Below, in pieces: positions 6,423 to 10,845 of a stretch of DNA of 10,845 nucleotides. A program made the translations under genes and the position numbers. How positions within the stretch are numbered: the stretch's first letter is position 1; every line of letters begins with the position of its first letter. Source of the DNA: Candidatus Melainabacteria bacterium (GTDB lineage: Bacteria > Cyanobacteriota > Vampirovibrionia > Obscuribacterales > Obscuribacteraceae); the NCBI GenBank assembly GCA_016209785.1, contig JACQVM010000391.1:1-10845 (forward strand), given 5' to 3'. The notes below the pieces were generated by a model. The model ran no database searches and was not told where the DNA came from. It saw nothing but the letters and a program-made list of their open reading frames with translations.

Positions 6423-7435
6423 AGATTCTTGTCACTGGTGCAAGTGGATTTATCGGCTGTCGACTGGTGAGTCGCCTTGTCGAAGCTGGCCATTATGTAA
6501 GAACCTTTGGACGCTCTCAGGTAGCTCCTCCAGAGCTAGCCAAACTAGACATTGAGCATATAAGTGGCGACATTGCCAACCATGAGGCAGTGCTCCAGGC
6601 TGTTGGTGATTGTGATATGGTGTTTCACCTAGCCGGTCTAGTGTCCTACCGAGCTGCCGATCGTGAAAAGCAGCACCAGGCAAATGTTGTTGGTACTCGC
6701 AATGTAATGGAGGCGTCGCTAAATGCTGGAGTGACAAGGGTAATTTACACAAGCTCCATTGCAGCTATGGGCATACCGGTTCCAGGTACTGTTGGTGATG
6801 AGAGCATTACATACAATTTGCAAGGTTTAGGCCTTAATTACTGTGATTCTAAACATGCAGCCGAAGTTGTGGCGCTAGATTATGCTAAGCAAGGGCTGCC
6901 TGTGATAATTCTATGTCCTGGTATTATATTTGGTGAAGGTGATACTCATCCGCATCACCGTGCAATCTTTATGGCAATGTCTAAAGGGTGGCTTATTGGT
7001 TGGCCAGCAGGTGGAGTCACATTTTGCGATATTGAGGATGTAATTGAAGCTCATATGAATGCCATGAGCAAGGGACGTGTTGGTGAACGTTATGTTCTTG
7101 GCAGCGCCAACCTAACTTACAGGGAGGCGGCAGAGGTTTTATCTAAGGTCTTGGGATCTCGCAGACCATCTTTTGAGATTCCAGGTTGGTTGCTGGAGAC
7201 TTCTGGCATGGCTTGTGAAGCAGTGTTTCCCCTTGTGGGGAAACCTCCACCGCTTACTCGTCAGGTTGCCTGGTTGAGTCAAAAGACTATATTTTTTACC
7301 TGGAAAAAAGCAAGCAGCGAGCTTAATATGCCCTGCACTGCTTTTTTAGAGACCATGAGGCGGACAGCACCTTATTACTTGGGCAGAAGCAACAATCAAG
7401 TCCCTGCCAGCAAGGCTAACCAGCTTTACTGTTAA
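6419..7435 (+). CDS. Extended SDR, NAD-dependent epimerase/dehydratase (HpnA/DFR-like)
   Basis: This 338-residue protein has GASGFIG at residues 7-13, an HLAG segment, a YTSSIAAMG catalytic-Ser strand, and the Tyr141/Lys145 pair in YCDSK, then CPGIIFGEGD. It resembles dihydroflavonol 4-reductase-like proteins and the hopanoid-associated epimerase HpnA; no other hopanoid gene is visible, so I do not use that symbol. The late segment IEDVIEAHMNAM fits the usual conserved D-V-a-x-a-H helix of these enzymes. The ATG lies in an ATGA overlap with the previous gene and is preceded by AAGGAGA, a strong ribosome site. It is the last gene of the tightly linked set; 58 nt separate it from the next start. 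A perfect 8-bp inverted repeat lies inside it at 7225-7244. Confidence 0.88.
   Translation: MKILVTGASGFIGCRLVSRLVEAGHYVRTFGRSQVAPPELAKLDIEHISGDIANHEAVLQAVGDCDMVFHLAGLVSYRAADREKQHQANVVGTRNVMEASLNAGVTRVIYTSSIAAMGIPVPGTVGDESITYNLQGLGLNYCDSKHAAEVVALDYAKQGLPVIILCPGIIFGEGDTHPHHRAIFMAMSKGWLIGWPAGGVTFCDIEDVIEAHMNAMSKGRVGERYVLGSANLTYREAAEVLSKVLGSRRPSFEIPGWLLETSGMACEAVFPLVGKPPPLTRQVAWLSQKTIFFTWKKASSELNMPCTAFLETMRRTAPYYLGRSNNQVPASKANQLYC
7225..7244. repeat. Perfect 8-bp inverted repeat inside the second extended SDR gene
   Basis: GTTTCCCC at 7225-7232 and GGGGAAAC at 7237-7244 flank the loop TTGT. The hairpin lies in the coding sequence for the C-terminal domain and has no T-run after it, so it is not a Rho-independent terminator. 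It may be a chance result of coding for FPLVGKPP. Confidence 0.6.
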
Positions 7436-7493
7436 AAGTTAGGCCGCCAAGCAGGTAGACTAGACATAAGACTTCGTGCTAGGCAAGGTGGCA
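7436..7493. other. Short gap between the biosynthetic operon and the exported-protein block
   Basis: This 58-nt gap marks a change from cytosolic enzymes to exported proteins. I see neither a convincing terminator nor a sigma-70 promoter, so read-through from the operon upstream is possible. Confidence 0.4.
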
Positions 7494-8750
7494 ATGTTGT
7501 TTAGACAACAAGAATTGAACTGTAGAAGAAAGTTCCAAAAGAGAAAACTACCTTTAGCACTAGCTCAGATTGCTGCCGTAGCTTTGTTAGTGTCTAGCGG
7601 AGAGCTAACGTTAGCTCAAATACCAAATTTGTCCACTGGAGCTATCGAGCCAGGTGTGTCGTCACCGGATGTTCCTGTTGTGCCGCAAGGCTCATCCAAC
7701 TCTCCAGGAGTGTTATTTCAACTAGGTGAATCAGCTACTCCGTTAGTACCTCCAATTTCCCGTGACCAAGCAACCGAGCCAGTTGGTCACGGCAATATAC
7801 CTACTGCCGATCAAGGCAAAGGTGAGGCCGACGCGGCTAAGAAAAAGGCCACGAAAAAAGCCCTTGCTAAGGGAAAGCCTGATAAAAAAAAGAAACGTAG
7901 GGGTACACCACCGTGCCTTGCTTGGGTTGATTCTGATGTTCAGCCTAAAGCAGTTTTGCTGTGTGTACATGGGCTGGGGCTATACAACGGTACTTATGAG
8001 CCTTTTGGGCTACGGATGGCCAAGCTAGGTATTGCTACTTATGCAATTGACATGCGAGGCTTTGGTTCCTGGATGGAGGCTAAAGGTCGGGAAAAGGTTG
8101 ATTTTGATGCTTGTATGGCTGACGTGAAGTCTGTGCTGAAGGTCATTCATAGGGCTCATCCAGGGTTGCCTGTTTTCCTTTTAGGTGAGTCAATGGGCGG
8201 GGCAATTGCTCTGCAAGCAGCCGCACTTTATCCTGAGCTGATCAGTGGCTTAATTTCTTCCGTGCCTTCCGGTGATCGCTTTCAGCAAAACCGCACCTCC
8301 TTAAAAGTTGCTTTGCACCTTCTTGCGAATCCCAACAAACCATTTGACGTAGGCACGCAGGTGGTAAGGCAGGCAACACAAAAGCCTGAGCTAAGGGAAG
8401 CATGGAGTAAAGATCCTTTAGCCCGAATGAATATTTCAGCCAAGGAGCTTTTACAGTTTCAGAAGTTTATGAATCAAAATCATAAGCATGCAAAAAAAAT
8501 TCAGACATCGCCTGTACTTATTGTTCAGGGGTGTAAAGACAAGTTGGTCCGCCCCGAGGGTACCGTTGAGCTTTACAACCAGTTAGCAACACCAGACCGA
8601 CAGTTGGTGCTTGTGCCTACCGCGGAACATTTAATCTTTGAAGAAAACCAGTTTAATGACGATGTTGTGAACATGGTCTCTAAATGGATTGATGCCCATC
8701 TAGCTGTTAAGCCGGCTACTAAGGTGGTCGGCGACAGCATCAAGAAATAG
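7494..8750 (+). CDS. Exported alpha/beta hydrolase, monoacylglycerol-lipase-like, with Lys-rich linker
   Basis: This 418-residue protein begins with a basic region (RRKFQKRK) and a hydrophobic stretch ending near LTLAQ, a likely Sec signal peptide. A Pro/Ser-rich spacer follows, then a strongly basic Lys-rich segment (about residues 108-138), and then an alpha/beta hydrolase domain. The domain shows HGLG (oxyanion loop), the nucleophile elbow G-E-S-M-G with Ser233, Asp349 in GCKDK, and His379 in TAEHL. The layout matches the Hydrolase_4 family of monoacylglycerol lipases and lysophospholipases, so ester hydrolysis of lipids outside the cytoplasm is likely. The Lys-rich linker may bind anionic surfaces (inference). 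The ATG at 7494 has AAGG 5 nt upstream; a GTG at 7476 would add six residues but lacks a ribosome site. A possible -1 frameshift signal lies in the linker at 7886-7892. Confidence 0.83.
   Translation: MLFRQQELNCRRKFQKRKLPLALAQIAAVALLVSSGELTLAQIPNLSTGAIEPGVSSPDVPVVPQGSSNSPGVLFQLGESATPLVPPISRDQATEPVGHGNIPTADQGKGEADAAKKKATKKALAKGKPDKKKKRRGTPPCLAWVDSDVQPKAVLLCVHGLGLYNGTYEPFGLRMAKLGIATYAIDMRGFGSWMEAKGREKVDFDACMADVKSVLKVIHRAHPGLPVFLLGESMGGAIALQAAALYPELISGLISSVPSGDRFQQNRTSLKVALHLLANPNKPFDVGTQVVRQATQKPELREAWSKDPLARMNISAKELLQFQKFMNQNHKHAKKIQTSPVLIVQGCKDKLVRPEGTVELYNQLATPDRQLVLVPTAEHLIFEENQFNDDVVNMVSKWIDAHLAVKPATKVVGDSIKK
7869..7918 (+). promoter_or_regulatory. Possible dnaX-like -1 frameshift signal
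   Basis: The heptamer A-AAA-AAG (7886-7892) is in the zero-frame phase used by E. coli dnaX. AAGGGA (7869-7874) lies 11 nt upstream, like the stimulatory Shine-Dalgarno of dnaX. A weak 5-bp stem, GGTAC (7902-7906) with GTGCC (7913-7917), follows 9 nt downstream. After a -1 shift the next codons are GAA, ACG and the stop TAG (7898-7900). Lys-rich coding makes such heptamers likely by chance. Confidence 0.25.
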
Positions 8751-8758
8751 CTAGCTAT
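8747..8758. repeat. 12-bp perfect palindrome over the hydrolase stop codon
   Basis: ATAGCTAGCTAT reads the same on both strands and covers the TAG stop at 8748-8750. It contains the GCTAGC hexamer that recurs across the window. It could be an operator for the downstream gene or simply chance. Confidence 0.4.
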
Positions 8759-8798
8759 GTTCAAGCTGCTTGTTGCAAAGTACAATAAGTACATAAGT
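8758..8798 (+). promoter_or_regulatory. Weak candidate promoter and short AAGTACA repeats before the TPR-thioredoxin gene
   Basis: TACAAT (8781-8786) matches five of six -10 positions, with a poor -35 (TGTTCA, 8758-8763) at 17 nt. AAGTACA occurs at 8778-8784 and again at 8787-8793, a 9-bp period. The 90-nt gap is one of the longest between genes here, so a separate promoter is plausible but unproven. Confidence 0.25.
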
Positions 8799-8831
8799 TT
8801 TCTACTATATGTGCTGCAGTCTTGGGTGTTT

Positions 8832-8836
8832 GAGGT
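8832..8836 (+). promoter_or_regulatory. Ribosome binding site GAGGT for the TPR-thioredoxin gene
   Basis: GAGG (8832-8835) ends 5 nt before the ATG at 8841. The earlier in-frame ATG at 8757 has no purine-rich site and would place 28 unrelated residues before a clear signal peptide. This favours the start at 8841. Confidence 0.6.
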
Positions 8837-8840
8837 AAAG

Positions 8841-9581
8841 ATGATGAATATGGTTTGGTTGGTTCGGTGGACAGGTTTTGCGGCAGTCATTGTTGTAGTT
8901 GCAACTTTGTTGGTGCCCAGTGCTTTCTGTCAATCTAAGATGGCCGGGCAGTCCGGATCATCCTTGTCTTCCGGAAAGGCAAAGCTGGCTCAAGGACAAT
9001 ATCAAGAAGCAGTTAGATTGCTGGAAGCTGCTGTAAAAGCTGCACCTACCAACTCAGGTGCTCACCTTTGTTTAGGACAAGCTTACATTAAGACTCGTGA
9101 GTATACAAAGGCTAGAAATCAGCTTGTCTTAGCCATGCGTACTGGTAAAGGCTCTCACGATTCACAAATGGCCAATAATATCTTGTTGTCTTTACCAAAG
9201 CATGTTGTGGCACCACGTATTGGTGCTGAAAGCCGCAAAATTGCTGCCAAACTGGATGTTTTCTTTCGTGACAGGGGTGTAGCGGTTGGTGGTGGAGCCA
9301 AGCCTATTGTCATGGATTTCTATGCTCCCTGGGCTCAACCATGCAAGCTTATGAAACCAGTGATTGAAAAGATGAAGTCAGACTACGGGGAGCAGGTTAA
9401 CTTTGTGAGCATCAATGTTGACGACCCAGCTAATGAGCAGGTAATTGACCAATATGGTGTAAGCCCAATTCCTACGCTTGTTTTTATTAGTCCGGCTGGT
9501 GAGGTAGCAACTTATGTGATTGGATACTCCGGCGAGCAACCTGTCAACAGTGGAATCAAGAAAATACTTAGTGGCGGATAG
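8841..9581 (+). CDS. Exported TPR-thioredoxin fusion with degenerate active site
   Basis: This 246-residue protein starts with a signal peptide (hydrophobic residues 13-28, possible cleavage after AFC near residue 30; Phe at -1 argues against a lipobox). Two TPR-like repeats follow at about 43-70 (AKLAQGQYQEAVRLLEAAV) and 73-105, then a thioredoxin domain at about 140-245. The domain has FYAPW at the active-site strand, the cis-Pro segment SPIPTLVF and the final G-x-x segment. The usual WCGPC is W-A-Q-P-C: Ala165 replaces the first Cys and Cys168 remains. A canonical dithiol exchange is therefore impossible without another Cys; a holdase, monothiol or binding role is more likely. TPRs suggest protein-protein contact. 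It lies between the exported hydrolase and the DUF4384 gene. An alternative start at 8757 gives 274 residues but is less likely. Confidence 0.82.
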   Translation: MMNMVWLVRWTGFAAVIVVVATLLVPSAFCQSKMAGQSGSSLSSGKAKLAQGQYQEAVRLLEAAVKAAPTNSGAHLCLGQAYIKTREYTKARNQLVLAMRTGKGSHDSQMANNILLSLPKHVVAPRIGAESRKIAAKLDVFFRDRGVAVGGGAKPIVMDFYAPWAQPCKLMKPVIEKMKSDYGEQVNFVSINVDDPANEQVIDQYGVSPIPTLVFISPAGEVATYVIGYSGEQPVNSGIKKILSGG

Positions 9582-9631
9582 TCATTGCCTACTGGGATCA
9601 ACGCAGCTTTCTGAGCGTTTAGTTATGAGCT

Positions 9632-9638
9632 AAAGGAG
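9632..9638 (+). promoter_or_regulatory. Ribosome binding site AAAGGAG for the GTG-started DUF4384 gene
   Basis: AAAGGAG (9632-9638) ends 7 nt before the GTG at 9646. It supports GTG as the true start. Confidence 0.65.
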
Positions 9639-9645
9639 TGCACTA

Positions 9646-10416
9646 GTGAACCAGACTGCTGCTAAAGCGGAGATGGGGTATGTGATAGCTTGTTGGTTGC
9701 TGGCAGGCACTCCAAGTTATGGTACTTTGCCTCTTGCTGGACAACCTGATGCAAAACAAACTTTTTGGAATCAACTAGACAAACCTGGACAAAAGGTCAA
9801 CCTAGGAGTTGCCTATTGGATTGAACTTATTCGTGCAGACAAGAGCTATCGTTGTAACAATAAGTTTGCCTTTCATTCCGGAGATACAATTCGCATTCAC
9901 ATGATTCCTAATACTGATGGTTACGCATACATTGTTTTAAAAAGTGGCAGTCGAGGTGACAAGGCAGTACTCTTTCCTGGGCCTAAATCTGGAATGGATA
10001 ATCATGTGCTGGGTGGTAGGGATTACGTGTTGCCGACAACAGCAGTGCTGAAGTTTGACAATGATCCTGGTACCGAGACATTGAGCTTAATCTTTTCTCG
10101 TAAGACTGTAGATGTGGAGAAGTATTTAGATACAAACTACGAGGAGAAAGTAGTTGTTTCAGCCTCGGGCGCCAAAGATTTAGTGCCTACAAGGATGCGG
10201 TTATGCTGGGATGATCCTATTCCTGTCATTATTCCGCACGAATTGCTTGCTCAAGCTAATGGACAGGGGGGCTCAAAGGATGCTCAGCTTAACAAGCCAG
10301 TGGACGTGACTGGACAAATGCCTTCTGCGATACGCTTGGAGGGTAGTCTTGTCACAGTGGTGCATAACGATCCTGATGGTGTGCTGACAGTGGATGTTGC
10401 GTTGGAGCATCTATAG
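9646..10416 (+). CDS. DUF4384-domain protein, probably exported
   Basis: This 256-residue protein has a short hydrophobic N-terminal stretch (about residues 11-26, GYVIACWLLAGTPSYG) that may be a signal peptide, though its charge pattern is weak. From about residue 55 to 155 it matches DUF4384: FHSGDTIRIHMIPNTDGYAY, then a VLFPGP segment, GGRDYVLP, and an ETLSLIFS strand near the end. DUF4384 is a beta-rich domain of unknown function that commonly accompanies caspase-like or kinase domains in bacterial envelope proteins. The remaining 100 residues are not recognised. It starts at GTG, and its TAG stop shares its last base with the GTG start of the caspase-like gene, which argues for a shared complex or process. 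It has 64 nt upstream to the thioredoxin gene. Confidence 0.78.
   Translation: MNQTAAKAEMGYVIACWLLAGTPSYGTLPLAGQPDAKQTFWNQLDKPGQKVNLGVAYWIELIRADKSYRCNNKFAFHSGDTIRIHMIPNTDGYAYIVLKSGSRGDKAVLFPGPKSGMDNHVLGGRDYVLPTTAVLKFDNDPGTETLSLIFSRKTVDVEKYLDTNYEEKVVVSASGAKDLVPTRMRLCWDDPIPVIIPHELLAQANGQGGSKDAQLNKPVDVTGQMPSAIRLEGSLVTVVHNDPDGVLTVDVALEHL
10404..10407 (+). promoter_or_regulatory. Ribosome binding site GGAG for the caspase-like gene
   Basis: GGAG within TTGGAGC lies 8 nt before the GTG at 10416, inside the end of the DUF4384 gene. The alternative ATG at 10449 has no such site. It supports a coupled TAGTG stop/start. Confidence 0.6.
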
Positions 10417-10845
10417 TGCTAACTAAGAGATGGAAAACACTATTGCCAATGCCACGGGTGTTGCAGCTTGCATATAAGGCATCACGGATAATATCATGCT
10501 GTCAAAGTTATGCTTTAATTGTTGTCATAGCTTTGGTCCTCTGTCCGGTATGGTCTCAGGCTGCTTATTCCCAGTCTGCCAGGACAGTTGAAGTACCAGC
10601 AACTGTTCGTCCTGGATTTGAATGGACAACTGTTCAAGACTTAAAACCAGATGCACGTGCAATAAACAGACCAATTAAGGACAAATGGGCTGTGGTTGTT
10701 GGTATTGGAAATTTTGCTGAAAAGCCACTCAATAATGAACTTAGGATGGATATGGCTGCTAAGGAGTTTTACAGCTATCTCACAGATCCTGATGCTGGAC
10801 GGTTTGACAAGGATCACGTCAGGCTCTTAATTGATGCTGATGCCA
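10416..10845 (+). CDS. Caspase-like peptidase (C14 family), N-terminal part, cut by the right edge
   Basis: An uninterrupted frame of 143 codons runs from GTG 10416 to the window end. A basic N-terminal stretch (about 30 residues) precedes a hydrophobic segment YALIVVIALVLCPVWSQAA, a likely signal peptide or membrane anchor. After a short spacer, KWAVVVGIGNF opens the p20-like domain of the caspase/metacaspase family (peptidase C14), followed by a DMAAKEFYSYL helix and a GRFDKDHVRLLIDADA strand, equivalent to the usual DA...f...L and v..Lt..eAT pattern. The catalytic His and Cys would lie beyond the edge, so activity cannot be judged. The gene overlaps the DUF4384 gene by one base. It is likely an exported or anchored protease, or an inactive relative; the signal peptide implies an extracytoplasmic role. 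Confidence 0.8.
   Translation, partial: MLTKRWKTLLPMPRVLQLAYKASRIISCCQSYALIVVIALVLCPVWSQAAYSQSARTVEVPATVRPGFEWTTVQDLKPDARAINRPIKDKWAVVVGIGNFAEKPLNNELRMDMAAKEFYSYLTDPDAGRFDKDHVRLLIDADA

Noticed and set aside
6419..7435. Hopanoid gene hpnA
   Set aside because: The protein resembles HpnA, but it is equally close in motif to other DFR-like SDRs and no squalene-hopene or other hpn gene is visible.
8492..8499. Run of eight A in the exported hydrolase gene as a slippery site
   Set aside because: The phase gives A-AAA-AAA with no dnaX-like surroundings, and it simply codes Lys-Lys.
8573..8890. Minus-strand ORF of 105 codons across the hydrolase end and the following gap
   Set aside because: It mostly mirrors the hydrolase gene, its translation has low-quality composition rich in Ser and Thr, and it shows no ribosome site or known motif.
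1..10845. CRISPR arrays, tRNA or rRNA genes and insertion sequences
   Set aside because: I found no regularly spaced repeats, no tRNA-like cloverleaf or rRNA segment, and no transposase or terminal inverted repeats.

Overview
The window is bacterial DNA of intermediate GC content. Ten complete genes and one gene cut by the right edge all read rightwards. Genes are tightly packed, with 1-8 nt stop/start overlaps, Shine-Dalgarno sequences and several GTG starts. Sec-type signal peptides on the right-hand genes suggest an envelope with an exported compartment. The taxon cannot be fixed from the sequence. A diderm lineage such as a non-photosynthetic relative of Cyanobacteria, a planctomycete or a deltaproteobacterium would fit, but this is a guess.

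Layout. Positions 1-351 hold no confident gene; a short ORF on the minus strand (146 to the left edge) could be the start of a divergent gene. Positions 352-7435 form one probable operon of seven genes: an alpha/beta hydrolase with a Cys nucleophile, an enolase-superfamily (muconate lactonizing enzyme type) protein, a GH3-type acyl-adenylating ligase, an extended SDR, a 97-residue DUF962/Mpo1-like membrane protein, an NDUFA9-like SDR and a second extended SDR. The families are catalytic and mutually compatible: C-C/C-O rearrangement, carboxylate activation, hydrolysis or acyl transfer, and NAD(P)-dependent redox at a lipid or isoprenoid-like substrate. I therefore read it as an uncharacterised biosynthetic pathway for a small carboxylic acid or lipid conjugate. 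The product cannot be deduced.

Positions 7494-10845 are a second block of exported proteins: a lipase-like alpha/beta hydrolase with a Lys-rich linker, a TPR-thioredoxin protein whose active site has lost its first Cys, a DUF4384 protein, and the N-terminal part of a caspase-like (peptidase C14) protein. The DUF4384 and caspase genes overlap by one base. These two domains are often found together in bacterial caspase-like proteins, so here they look like a split two-gene version.

Points most worth following are the GH3-centred operon, the DUF4384/caspase pair, the degenerate thioredoxin, the Cys-nucleophile hydrolase, and a dnaX-like A-AAA-AAG site followed by a -1 frame stop inside the secreted hydrolase gene.
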